Shown here in pieces: positions 21,226 through 33,449 of a DNA stretch of 64,000 nucleotides. Under the pieces are notes generated by a model, which was given only the letters and a program-made list of their open reading frames with translations, ran no database searches and had not been told where the DNA came from. The position numbers and the translations under genes are program-made. Each line of letters opens with the position of its first letter. Positions within the stretch are counted from its first letter, which is position 1. The stretch is from Polytrichum commune. Its lineage: Eukaryota; Streptophyta; Polytrichopsida; Polytrichales; Polytrichaceae. The stretch spans positions 12,214,001 to 12,278,000 of the forward strand of contig OX485809.1 in the NCBI GenBank assembly GCA_950295325.1. Direction: 5' to 3'.

Positions 21226-24097
21226 ACACAAGGCTTAAAAGTTGGATGAAAGAAGCTAATGGTTTTGACTTTGAAAATTCATAAAAATTATTCTACGGCT
21301 TTTTTTTTAAATTCTTTATACCTCTAAATGATCCCAAAGGCTAACTTGAATATATAGATTTTATATCAACCACAGAGTTCTATGTAAGGACAATAGCTTC
21401 AAAAGTTTGTTTAAACACCCTCTACCTTAACCCAACACAAGTTGATCAAAAAAATCTCATGTTAGTAATGGAAAGAATTGAGAGATTGAAAGATGCAAAA
21501 CAAACTGCTTTCACATTTGAAGTGTCATAACACATTTGCAAGAGCAACACAGAATGTTCCCCCGACTGCATAATCCATTCGCATAATTTTATAAAACAAT
21601 ATTTGCAGCTTCAACTATACAAGATCTCGTGAGCCCATCAACAACACCATGTGCCCACATGCAACACCATACACATGCCTACCAAATTACTGCATCTCTT
21701 CTAGCAACACTGGTGCCCCATGCAGTGAACCACATCACATGTTGCACATCCACAACATGTGGTCACATAGGGTTCAAATAAGCAACCAAATGTGCACACC
21801 TACTATACCATCTTGACCTCGACCTCTTTCACGTTCCAAATCTAAAGATACAAACATGTCTGCCACATTCCAAAATTTTAATCACTTTGAGCCTCCACAA
21901 ATCTAGGAAGCTCTACACATGTTGGAAAGAATGACACCCACCAAACCTTCATAATAGTGTGGACCGATGTTGTGAATATGCACCACCCATCTCCAAAGCA
22001 ATCTTGTGTTGCAGATGCCCATCACTCATAAGCACCGTGCTTCAACAAGGCAAGAGAGACAGAAGCAAGGCAACAAACAACAAAAATGAGAGAGCAAGAG
22101 CGTAAGAACATTGACATTGGAGAGAGGCAACATGTAAACACGTTAGACTTGCAATAGTGGATGAGCAGGATGGTGAAAGACTTGGCATGCATCCAGAAAA
22201 GCATGATGTCCCATCAAAAATTTGAAAAAAAAAAGGGCAGGACAGGGATGACGTTAGGTGGGAAAATGGATGTACTACTCGCGCCAACCAAACATTCGTG
22301 TCACCAATTAATGCCTAGGTCATCACTACTTAAAACACCTTGGTACATGAGATGGGCATAAACATTACATTGATTTAGTGACAAACATTTGTAATTTTTG
22401 AAGTACAATGACAATGTCTATTGGACGCTTACACAATTGCAAGTGTACTAAAGAAACATAGTTTACACCAGATCCTATAGAGCTTGCATTTTCTTGAAAT
22501 CTACTTACGCAATCATATTTAACACATTAACAAACTCATCACTCCACAAAAAAAAGGTCCTTTCTGCATAGTTCAACTCTAGTGCATTGTCATTTTTGTA
22601 CACAACCTCAACCTTGGTGCACAGAGATATTAGCCATTTCCCTTCTCTGTACAAGACACATTGTCCCAAGTCAAAAGAGTTGCAAGCCCACTTTCAAAAA
22701 GTGCCAGAATCTTTTAAATGCAATAGATCTCAACTGTAGCGAGATTAGAGAAAGTTCACGAGTCCCCAAGGCCATCAATCCATCCTCAATAGCTGACCTT
22801 CTATGCTCTCATAAGGATGACTTTGCATATATGCTCAGTTTCGTATTGTGACTGTCATATTTCTAACTTAAATTTCAACACTCTGTGGACTGATATTCAC
22901 CACTCCTGCATGTCGCAAATATTGTACAGTTGAATAAGGTGCGCTAATGCCCTAGGACAATAGCCTGGCTGCGTTTATATACACATGTCATGAGACCATA
23001 TTTGAGTGTTGCAAAAACTTTCTAGTACCTAATCAGTTAGACCAAAGGCTGGTGAAGTTCCTGATCCTAAGTACTGGGTCTGTATTTTGATATTAATCTA
23101 CAAAAAGGGTCCATTAACTTACATCATTGTCGCTCTACATGCTCCACATACTTATAAGAACCTTCCACTGGTTCTGGTCACCATCACCAAGGTCACTCTT
23201 ATGCTACATGGATCTCATTTTGAGGGATATAAAACCGATCGTTAACAGAGCCATTCAATTTTTGAGCCGCCTGCTGTCGACCAAGACCCTCTGCAGCTCC
23301 AAAGCCCAGTGTGAGATGTTTTTTGACAAAATACACTGCTCTGCCTGAGAAGCATATGAGCATGACTCCACAACATGTAGAAAGAATGCCCTTAAAATTC
23401 TTGTGTTTCAAACAGCATGTACTGACAAAGGTCACTATAAACAACAAAATGAGTTTCAAGTGAGAAGGCACTCGAACTTACAACAATCAAAAGGAAGCGA
23501 TTAAAACGAAAAATGAATTATAAAAACCCCGTTGGGGGCAGACCATTTGAACAGTGGCCATCCACAATCAATACCTAAACCAGTCTTGAATTTCTTTGTT
23601 TCTTGATGTTATGAGTAGACGTAAGCAGTTTGTTGTCTAGCAGGTGTACTGAGACCTCAATTTCAAGACAATGAAATCAGCAGAAAAGACAAATTCTCAC
23701 AACGTATACAGAGAATACTCAAAATTTTCAAGCCCAAATTCTAGAACAATATTTGTAAGAATTTAAAGCAAGTCAAATATCAATGCCTCCTATTGCCAGT
23801 GGATATGAAGATCAAAATATAAAAAGCCAATGCCACTTGTAATTAACCTCTCTTTGACCTCATTCCCCTCTGAACCTGTTCGTCCCATAAAGAAGGTAAT
23901 TGACAGTCCTGCACTGTCTAGATTCTGGAAAGTGGTAATCCTCACCCAACCTCTGGAAGTAATAAAGGAAATGAGTTCCGTAGACACACCTGTTCTTAGA
24001 ATCTGAATTTCTCTGTTGATTTTGATGCTTCACAATGCGTGCCTCCAACATCTGCTTGTTTCTAGAGGTACGTGCTCCACCCAGCACTCTGGTAGCA
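21226..24097. other. Spacer downstream of the TFIIB-family gene
   Basis: No convincing coding region or transposon terminus is seen. The part nearest the gene (about 23.8-24.1 kb) probably contains its 3' UTR. Confidence 0.5.
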
Positions 24098-27000
24098 TCA
24101 GATTCTTGAATTAAATGGCAAACCAGAAGAAAAATCAGGTCCTCGAGGAGTTCCACCCTGGAAGCTAATCCCGCCACTGACATACCCACCACTTGGCCTG
24201 GAGCCAGTTCCACTAACCCCCAAACCTGTCCTGTCAACTACTTCCCCATTCACAGCAGATGGGTTGTTTCCCAAGGCACCAGACAAGGTGAATGTTGAAA
24301 GGACAGCTGGAAGCTCCACTGGAGTAGATACTCCAGTGCCAATCCCAGTCCAAGGAGAGGAAACTTGGCTTGCAGTAGAGAGTGCGATCAGCATGGCATC
24401 TCCTGGGTGTAGTGTAGGATCGTAAGCAGAGGGGAGAAGCTGGTCTAGATGCTGGAGAAGCTCCTTGTAAACTTTCAGCAATGCAATCTATATATGTACC
24501 CAAGGAATGTCAGGTTCCCATACAGAGAGACTTCAATCTCACATAGAGAGAGGAGAGTTGGCAGACAATTGCTATTTCAAGACTTGCCAGAGGGACTCAA
24601 CTTTAGTAAAATTGCATGCAATGGCAGCTACAACTTGCAAGAAGTGGAATTGGTGAGGACAGTAAACAGTACCTCGGTGAGACCTGTGACCTTGCAGATC
24701 TCAGAAGGTGTCTTCTTGTTATCCTCAAGCTGACAAGCAAGGTAAATAGCAGCAGCAGATGTACTAATAGTATTTCTATGTGTGCAAAGATACTTGTTGA
24801 GCACCACCTCCCCAATGTGAGTTGCCAGATCCTACAACATATCCAAATACCATAATCTCAGAACAGATTGGATATGCTGAGGTCCTTATAGAAAGATATA
24901 TTTACTCTTCTCTCAAATACTACCAGATCGACTTTTGCAACTGCCTCTTCCACTCCTTTCACTTATACCTGAATCCTACCTTACAATCATAAGATCTCTA
25001 TAGAGCAAACCCAGTAAGAGCTGTATGGAAGGACTTGTGTTTGAATAGTAAATTTAGAAGAGTAAATGGGAACACTCATTTCTGAAGACTGAAGCAAATT
25101 GTTGAATGGCTGAAGTGAGAGTTCCAAATACTCTTGATGATGTACATCTCTTCCGACCATAATCGAAGTCAGCACATCACTCTGCTAAGGGTTCAGATTA
25201 CTAAAACAAGATATCATTCAGCGACCATGCTTCACATCAACCCTCATTCTACCTGTTTTAAACCAGCCAGAAAGAATGTTCTTGGTATCAAGAAAAATTA
25301 TCTGAATTTTAAGATATCTGGATATATAATTCATTCCACTAATTATTTATAAGTGCTACTTGCAATTACCTTCTTCAAAAAATTAATGTATATACCCACT
25401 ATACATCATTGAGCAATATCTACTCACCTGTATTTTACTACTCAGTTCAAGAAGTTTACAATATCGAGGCACACCTACAAAACTGCTCCTGATGGGTTGA
25501 CTCAGCATCAACAGTTCAGAAAGCGCCTATTCAACAAAACAACATGTATCAGATATGGCACCTCATGGTTATCTACAAAAGTATAGATGATTTCATGCAG
25601 AACATTCACTCCTCATCAAGAACAAATTTGGAAGACGTAGAATGAAAAATGGCAGGCGTAAAAAGTTCACCAAACCTACCTTCATATAACCACCTAATGC
25701 AGGTTGAGATATATTAGCAACTGTTGATATTTCCTGCATGCAAAATATTCAAAGTAAAATCAGCCTCACAATGATAGCAAAAGACTCTAGATTTGAATCA
25801 GATCCTGTACCAAGATCCTGTACCAAGATCCTGGATTCCTGCAGAGCTTGTCTTCACTTGATTCTCTCTTATTAACATTGTATAGTTGGAAACAGATAAT
25901 AACATTCGGAGCTCATTCTCAACTGTGCAAATCCTGACAGAAACCTGACTTCATATAACTATCTAGTCACTCAAGCTGAGCAAGGACGTCCACAAGTGTA
26001 TAGCACAGAATAAGTGCAATCAACAGAATATTTCTAGACTTCCTCACAGATTGTTGCATAGAACAAAGGAGGTGCAGAGTGTTCATTTTGAAAACGCCTA
26101 ATATCCATAGTCAAGACACGGATGTAAAGCACTTATGGGCACTCCATCACCAAATACTGGCACACCGTCAGTAAATTTGACTGTACTCTCCTTACACTTA
26201 CACAAACCTCTAGAGCATTATCAAGTGTTGTAAGCAGATTCGATTGATTTAGTCTAATCAGAGAGACTGCTCCAAATGCATGAATGTCTTGCTAAGCACA
26301 TCATGCAAAAGCGGGACTAGTAGGTGATCCAATGGTGTGTTCTCAACCTGCAAGGTATGTTGCTCTTGCTCATCCTGAATAGCTTGCATGAGAGCAGCAG
26401 TCGCTAGAGCTTCGACGCTCAACTTAGGAGGCACGGGTGCTAACAGACAACCACGAAAAAGTTGCATCGCATAGTCAATGACATCCCTTCCAACTCCCAA
26501 CAATGATGACAATTCCACAATCTGGAAGTATGCAGGCAGCAAGTCAGAGATGCTCCCACCTCCATCTGATGGTTCATTTCCATCCTGATACACACAGCAA
26601 GTCAGCTGCAACATTCCCAACAGCCAGAGTGCAACCCATCCACTCCTATTAAATACAAGGACAATTACAACTGAACAGATACAAATTGCTGTCACTACAT
26701 ATGACTCACAACCTACTTCCCATCATTTCTTGAATCTCTTCAAAACATGCTGGAATATGGCCACAAACTCCTCACAAACATCAACCAGCACAATCGACGG
26801 CAAGAACACTCACAGAAGCTATAATTCACAGCATGGTGAAACTCCTCGCAGGAGAAGCCTGAACCTTGCGACCATGACCACCCTAGCAGCACTCTACCGA
26901 ATTGAGAAAGTCGAAAATAACTTGCACCTGTGAGTTATTGCACTCTGGTAGCATACGCTCAAGCTCAGCCAACTGCCCAGAAAAACTGTTGTTTATAGTT

Positions 27001-29136
27001 GTAAATAAAGGGGCCGACTCCAGTGACCATGTATTAAAGGCGGTGATAAACCCAATGTTCTCAAATGGGTCGTCTTCTAAAGGAGGCACCTTATAGCATT
27101 CATTGTCGGAGAAATCAGGGGTCACGATGCAGAGAGGCGAGTCCTGTGACAGAATGAACATATGACTATTAGAAAATTCCCATCTGCTCATCACTTTGGC
27201 AACATTAACAGGATCGAATGATCTAAACATCCAGAGAGTAGAAGAGTAACACAAGTAGCAAGATGAGGCGTAATTTACAATTCCAGGTAGGTAAGGTGCA
27301 TGTGGTTGAGGTTGGTGGTAAAAAGTCTTAATTGCAAACGTTACAAACCAAACCACAAAATGCCGTCCTACTCCACAGATGGCACTGATACTTCACAAAT
27401 AGCATCAGAATACTCTTGAGTTGGAGAGCCAGGAAGCTTGTTTGACTGTATTGTCAATTGTAATTAGTTATGGGGATTACAAGCAATAAGAATGCATCAC
27501 AACAAATCAACAAACGAAAGACCTGAAGCACACTACCCTCTATATTCATATTTTGGGGGATGAAATTTCTTGTTCAATAATTTTGTGATCAACATTCTGA
27601 CACCAATGTGAAGAGCTGCCTTTTCCTTCAGAAAAAGGTACAATGAAGCCTCTACAGTCAAGCCTATATTTGAGTGATGTGTGGGTAGGCATGGATCTAA
27701 GAACAGACACCAAAAAGAAATATATTTTTGAAAGAGATTGGACTACGTGCTCAAAAGCTGTTAAGCACTCTAGATTCAATAGCCAACATAATTGGGGGGG
27801 GGGGGGGGGGGGGGCTTATATGATCATTTGTAAAGAAAGAGAATATTCACTTTGACAATGAACGAGATGTTCATATGAGCTCCAAAAATTATGAAAAAAA
27901 CCCTACGGACACCACCTTGTGCTAAATGCGTGTTTCATATCCTCCGTGAAGTGGGTGCAGAGCTAAAAGTGTCCATTTAAGTTCCGCCAACCCTTCCACT
28001 ACATGTCGAGCTCCACGTGAACAAAGTGCGTCTACATTGTAGATGGTCATGCTTCCTTTACCATAGAAATTAAGCAATAAAAGGTGTTCGGTCTGCAGTT
28101 GAGGAAGACCAATTGAGAATCTTCACTTTGACAATGTATGAGATGTTCATATGAGCTCTAAAAATTCCAGGAAAACGCATACGGGCACAATTTGGATTTA
28201 TTAATCATCATCTCGCACTAATTGCGTTTTTCATATCCTACGAGAAAGTGAGCGCAGAGCTGAAAGTGTCCATTTAAGGCCCGCCAACATTCTGCATATC
28301 AAGCTCCACGTGAATGAAGTGCTATCAAACACCATCTATACTGTAGATGATCATGCTTCCTATAGCATGGCAAATGAAGTAATAAAAGGTGTGTAGTGTG
28401 TAATTAAGGGAGGTCGAGTGAGAATCTTGACTTTGATTATCAATAAGATGTTCAACAGAGCTCCGAGAATTTCGAAAAAAATGTCTACGGGAACAATTTG
28501 AATTTCCTTACCATCATCTCGCACTGAATGCGTGTTTCATATCCGACAAGAAGCGGGTGCAGAGCTAAAAGCACCAGAAAATGGCCATTGTGTGACCAGG
28601 CAGAGTGGCAGGTGACCGCCCGAGCAGGATCCACCCAGTGACCATTATCTAACTTACTTCCATCATAAAGAGATTAAGCACATCATTTAAAACTTTTGTA
28701 GACAATACATTGAACCGTATGATATTTTGTGAGTGAGGTGAATGTGTTCAAATGTGTGGTTCACCCTAAGCAAACTTCTAGTGGAGGGCATAATCTCTTC
28801 CGGATAATAAGTAAGTGTCCCTTTAGAGCTCATCAACCTTATTCTACCTGTCAAGTTATTTTCCACGTGAATGAAGTGCTATTGAACACCGTCTATGTTG
28901 CAGATGATCGTGCTTCTCTTGAAATCGGAAATAAAGAGATAAAAGGTATGCAGCGTGTGCAGATGAGGGAGCTAAATTACCTGAGCCAATTCGACGAAAA
29001 GCTCCTTCACCTCGCCCACACGCTCCTGGACGACACGGCCACACACAGTGCACTCTGCGATGGGGAGGCGGGCAGCCGTGGCCGTGCTCCGGCTTTCCTC
29101 CGCGCTGCCGCAGTAGGGGCACCGTTGGAGAAGCAT
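24098..29136 (-). CDS. TFIIB-family general transcription factor (PTF2-like)
   Basis: Seven exons join with consensus GT/AG borders, every intron in phase 0: 28981-29136, 26928-27143, 26348-26584, 25680-25733, 25428-25526, 24673-24831 and 24098-24487 (stop TGA at 24098). The product is 436 residues. Exon 1 encodes a zinc ribbon: CPYCG (Cys6, Cys9) and CTVCGRVV (Cys29, Cys32). Two cyclin-like repeats follow: LLGVGRDVIDYAMQLFRGC with LSVEALATAALMQAI, and LATHIGEVVLNKYLC with ISTSAAAIYLACQLEDNKKT, PSEICKVTGLTE and LLKVYKELLQHLDQLLPSAY. The C-terminal ~100 residues are Gly/Ser/Pro-rich and low-complexity. TFIIB-like factors bridge promoter DNA and RNA polymerase. The spacing and the second repeat best fit the plant-specific PTF2 branch rather than canonical TFIIB, which is an inference. 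Exon 1 is too short to stand out as an open frame. Confidence 0.88.
27794..27814. repeat. 21-nt poly-G tract
   Basis: Uninterrupted run of 21 G on the plus strand in intron 1 of the TFIIB-family gene (poly-C in its transcript), just ahead of the tandem repeats. Confidence 0.9.
27848..28965. repeat. ~280-300-bp tandem repeat in intron 1 of the TFIIB-family gene
   Basis: Units begin near 27848, 28124 and 28429 with C/GACTTTGA-AATGA-GAGATGTTCATATGAGCTC-type sequence. A partial fourth lies at ~28790-28965. Recurring landmarks are GCGTGTTTCATATCC, GGGTGCAGAGCTAAAAGTG, TCCATTTAAG-CCGCCAAC, CTCCACGTGAATGAAGTG and TGTAGATGATCATGCTTCC. The same family recurs at 33.45-33.93 kb. Confidence 0.82.
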
Positions 29137-29180
29137 TTGCCCCTTCTCTCTAAACCCTAACCCTACCTTCGCTCACAGCT
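29137..29180 (-). promoter_or_regulatory. Telo-box in leader/promoter of the TFIIB-family gene
   Basis: CTAAACCCTAACCCTACC on the plus strand (29150-29167) reads as GGTAGGGTTAGGGTTTAG towards the gene, about 15 bp upstream of its ATG. Telo-box motifs like this are common in plant promoters of transcription and translation machinery genes. Confidence 0.55.
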
Positions 29181-29525
29181 CCCCGACAAATTGCAAAACG
29201 CACACACACACACACACACAAAACACACAGACGACGACGAAGACGAAGAAGAAAATATGCAAGAGTCATAGGTAGAGTGAAGGGTAGGTTCACATGGGCT
29301 CCCTAGTCCTAAGTCCCAAGTATGACATGGATGCCCTCGTGGCAACACTTTTATGGCAACACTTTTCCAAGGTGAGGCTCAAGGGTTGGGCATATGGCCT
29401 GGCCTTCCACAACCTGGGCAGTCCTTGAAGGATGTGGGTCGTAACAGTGAAATGTATAAAATATGACCACAATGATAAAAAATTGTTGCAAAAACATACA
29501 CGATTACCATCAAGTAAAACACAAG
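29181..29525. other. Upstream spacer with (CA)n microsatellite
   Basis: A (CA)n run at ~29201-29224 is followed by a GACGAAGAAGAAG tract. No gene is recognised. It likely includes the distal promoter of the TFIIB-family gene. Confidence 0.45.
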
Positions 29526-29831
29526 TACACAAAATATGATATTTAGTGTTTGATACACTAAAAAATATCAAAACCCTATGAAGTAAGTAACATTAAATGT
29601 AAACTCAAACACTAAATATCAGCTATGGTAATATGTGGAAGTTACATGTTTGAATTTAGTGTTAGTAAGGATATGAAAAAAAAAGGATGTAATAAGGGAG
29701 GTGGCAGTAGGGAAGGTAGCGGCACATTTATGTATAACACTGATTGTCAAAGAATTGGAAATTAGTGTTGAGCATGGTAGGGTGGTGACAACACTAAATG
29801 TAAGCAAACACTAAATATCATATTTTGTGTA
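29526..29831. mobile_element. Foldback/MITE-like element with perfect 26-bp inverted termini
   Basis: TACACAAAATATGATATTTA then GTGTTT at 29526-29551 is matched exactly by its reverse complement at 29806-29831. A further AAACACTAAATATCA lies inside (~29608). There is no coding content and no clear target duplication. A compact palindromic trace of the same motif sits at ~30994-31016. Confidence 0.65.
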
Positions 29832-30368
29832 GTGTGTTCATTGTGTTGGGGTATTTAGCTACAGATTACCAACGCTCGGTTGGTTGCCCAGCCTCCCAAG
29901 TTGTTGCCTGCAACTAAAGCGGCCCATTTTTGGGCCATGTGCTGGCTCTTCCAAACATGTCTGAGCAAAAAAAACTAGACCAAATTCTCAACACAAGTTT
30001 TGTGAGTATTTTTTCATAAAATAATCAAAATCAAAATTTAATGATGATTAACCAAACTCTGTTGGTTTGTTGAGACTCAAAAGTCGGGACTTTGTCTACA
30101 TGTTGGGACTTGCTAACATGAGTGGGACTTGGGACTTGGGACCCCATGTGAACCAATTCTAGTTCATCCAAATGCTAAATATCGGAACAAAGTTTGGAAT
30201 ATTTTACATCCTAATAATTTTGTGATGAATATTGTCATAGATTATTGAAATTTTGATGCAACATCATTTACTAGGTCACAATGATTGCAACATTGTACAT
30301 CTATAATGCCCAAATGTTTTTATAAGGAAATGACAAATAATGTTAGGTTTACACTCAACATTGTTGAC

Positions 30369-30935
30369 CTGGGGGTGGGCTCTTTATTGGAAACCTAAAT
30401 GACATACATGGTTGACTATGAAATAAAGCCCCCTTCATACATAACTTTTATAAAGAAAAAAAATATATGCGTACTAACATTGGGCTAGAAAATGGACTCT
30501 TGTATTTATACTAAGCTTTTCACTCTAGCGTGATAAATACTTACACTACACACACAAAATATGAATCATGAAATAAATGAGCCTTTACTACATTTATAAT
30601 CCACTCTCACTTTCCAACAAGGAAGTCATTCAAGCATATTTTGATTCATAAGATATAACTCATGATAATATGACCCTAAAACACATGTCATTTGGATGAA
30701 CTAAGGTAAATTAAATGAAACTGGCACATCTATCGTCAATTTTCCTCTAAACCTTCGGGGGGGGGTGTACATCCACCTTTAGTTTAAACTTCTTGATAGC
30801 CTTTTTTAAATGTACACACTAGAGAAATTAATACATCTCCCTTTATATGTACTATGTACGCTAATGTCTCAAATAATACCATGTCATGCACTCACATTAG
30901 TTTCATACGTGGTATGAAGAATTCACCCCCAAGGG
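30369..30935 (-). mobile_element. hAT-like poly-G family element, copy B (567 bp, 8-bp TSD)
   Basis: Identical octamers TTGTTGAC flank it (30361-30368 and 30936-30943). Its ends are CTGGGGGTGGGCTC and CACCCCCAAGGG, a short inverted terminus. In reverse orientation it matches copy A: the CATACCACGTATGAAAC segment, the GGGAGATGTATTAATTTCTC segment and the AAGCTTAGTATAAATACAAG segment. No open frame. Confidence 0.8.
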
Positions 30936-30993
30936 TTGTTGACAATATACGAGTAGTTTACAATTAGTATCAAGCAAGACAAATAGAATTGGT

Positions 30994-31016
30994 GACACTA
31001 AATATAGTATTTAGTG
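30994..31016. repeat. Palindromic trace of the foldback terminus
   Basis: ACACTAAATAT-AG-TATTTAGTGT is a near-perfect palindrome built from the inner part of the 29.5-kb element's terminus. Confidence 0.6.
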
Positions 31017-32690
31017 TAGTACTTTTAGACTCAAGATTGGAGTCGACCTTGAAGATTAGTTCTCAAGTTAAGAGGAGCCTAGGAAATTTCTTGAGCGTAG
31101 GCAAATGAGATTTGGTGGGAAAGTGATACCACATGAACAACACTTCAATTTCCATGTATTGGAATTGAACCCTAGTGTAAATTCTTTGGGTCCAATGTTT
31201 TTGCGCTTGACCAATAAGATTGTTCAATTTTGGAGTTCTTTGGCCTTGACCCATAGAGAAACTCCAAAGACTAGGGTCCAAGACCAAACAAACTCCAAAA
31301 TCGAGCGAACCCATTGGTCGAGAGTGAAAATTTGGGCACTAGGGTCTAGGTACTTAGAAGGTATGAAAAAAGTGAATTGGCATTAATATGGCCTCTCATT
31401 CCTACCAAATCTCGGTGGTCTCCACTCATGACATTACTACTTCTAGTTCGACAAACCTATCTTCAAGCTTGGGTCCAATCTTGAGTTTGAAAGTAAGGTC
31501 CATTGAAAGGTAAATGGACCCCAAGTTTCTTGGTCACGGACTTGATATAATTTAAACCTAAGGTATCACCTATGCCTAATTTGTATCTTAAATGCACAAC
31601 CACTAATAGTAAGTTGAATGTATAATGAAGTAGGCTCACGAGCCTAATTTGGTGACTTTACTTTATCAAACACCAAACATGTGTTTAAAAAATATTGGAT
31701 TGCATGCTCAAAATCTTGTTGGTCATGAGAATTATCCTTATTAACAATTCTATTCATGTATAGTTTGCGTCTCAGTGCTAGGGCCTATAAATAAGCACAT
31801 TCTCATAGAGTTTATGGATCATATTCTAAGCCTTTACCGAGGTTGGTCCCAAGCTTGATTGTTTCTTATTGGGAACATGTAAATTGAGCTTGGAAACTTC
31901 TTGAGAGCTATCATGGTGGACTTGTCATTTCTATACCTAGAGTGTTAGTTGGAATTGGAGAGATTCAAGTTAACACGCCAAAGACAAAACTCACCTCCAA
32001 ACACCATCCCCACCATATGGTTGCTTGTGTCCTTTCCATGACAACTTTATTATAAGTTCAACAGTCAACATAACTTAAATTAAAGCCCCATATGATCATT
32101 TAGTGCCACTTTACACTACAATCCAATTCCCAAGTCCCACTTTGTTCAAGCAATGTGATTGGTGGACAACAAAGTCCCATTCTTTGTGGCTTTACACTAG
32201 GTTTTGATTCCTTAATCATGATATCCTATATGGCGCCAAAAACTTGGCATTATCCCTTGAAGTTGGGTCTACCAAAGGAAGTGACCCAACTCCAAAGGTA
32301 AGTCCCAACCCATGTATTTCAATGAATGTCTATTCATGTGGGTCCTCACACATGATAAAATAAAATTAATCAACGGTGGTGAACGTTCGGAGTGCCATGG
32401 TCTCTTGGTTTTATGTTAGGTCTACCTCCAAGAGGTGATTTTTGAAAATAGTCCGAGTGACCATGAAACATGATCCATTCAATGTCATATAGGAATCCAC
32501 GTAGACTTGACATCCATCTTGCATTCACATACTCCGTTGGTCCCTCAAGCGTAGTGTGAAGCGAACTTGGACCGGCTCTGCCTTTTACACCAATGAGAGT
32601 GCTTGAAGTGGAATGGTCACATGCTCTCAATCTCGTGTGTGAAGTGGCCCATAGTCCTAAGAACTGGCAGTTGGCCGGGAGAAAACGTAC
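31017..32690. other. Spacer, no gene recognised
   Basis: AT-rich with short unrecognised frames. A CTTGGGACCAA/CTCCAAGACCAA-type vocabulary recurs (31.2-31.6 kb and 32.1-32.3 kb), which suggests decayed repeats, but no termini were found. Confidence 0.4.
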
Positions 32691-32693
32691 TAA

Positions 32694-33212
32694 TGCCCCC
32701 TCCCCACTTGACATTAGCTAAGCCTAAAAGTGGGTTCTTAAAAATGAGCGTTCACACCATCGACATTATCTAGTGCCGAGCCTAGTTGGCAAACGATGTG
32801 GCATGGCTTAAAAGTGGAGGTTTTAAGCTAAAACTACCGACCCTCCCATCGGTACCTAGACATGAGGCAAGAATGTAGGACCTCTAAAAGTGTTGCCTCC
32901 TGCCCTTGTGATGATTGGTTGCTTTTAGTCTTAGCTATGAGGGCACGAGGAGCTCCATGAACAAAAACCGATGGTAACTTAAGTATTAAGGCATTTGGGG
33001 ATGGGACAAAAACTACCCAACATTCATTGCTTGGTAGATAGAACAATGAACATGTGTGAAAGCTACTTAACTAAAACCTACTTGAAAATCTCCGGAGCAA
33101 GTTCTTGTAGGTGCATTGGGATAGCCGGACGTGTCCGCTATAACCGAGGGAGCTTTACCTGGGTTTTAGGGAATTCTTTGGTTATTTGCTAATGTCAAGT
33201 GGGGAGGGGGCA
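32694..33212. mobile_element. 519-bp MITE with 25-bp perfect TIRs and TAA duplications
   Basis: Left terminus TGCCCCCTCCCCACTTGACA then TTAGC (32694-32718); its exact reverse complement ends at 33212. TAA lies immediately outside both ends (32691-32693 and 33213-33215), the target length of PIF/Harbinger (Tourist-type) elements. It encodes no transposase. The superfamily is suggested only by the duplication, since the terminus is not a standard Tourist one. Confidence 0.85.
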
Positions 33213-33423
33213 TAAAATTAATTGCGGTAATTTGTTTCTTACACATTTGGGAGTATCATAGCGGCATCCATTGTGATCTGAAGGCCAAATGCCATGTTAC
33301 ATCCATATGCACAACCTTGCCAAAAAAAAAAGAGCATTTTTCTCCCATTTTTTGATTCAATTCTATGAAGTTAGGGCATTCACCTTTAAGTGGGACTTTG
33401 ACAAAGAGGTGACCTGTACTTTC

Positions 33424-33447
33424 AAAAAAAAAAAAAAAAAAAAAAAC
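33424..33447 (+). repeat. Poly(A) tract
   Basis: About 22 consecutive A directly before the tandem repeat units of 33.45 kb. Confidence 0.7.
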
Positions 33448-33449
33448 TT

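Noticed and set aside
23860-24237. A minus-strand frame overlapping the last TFIIB-family exon that could extend the C-terminus
   Set aside because: It is in a different frame from the spliced protein, which ends in its own TGA at 24098. The extension is probably 3' UTR.
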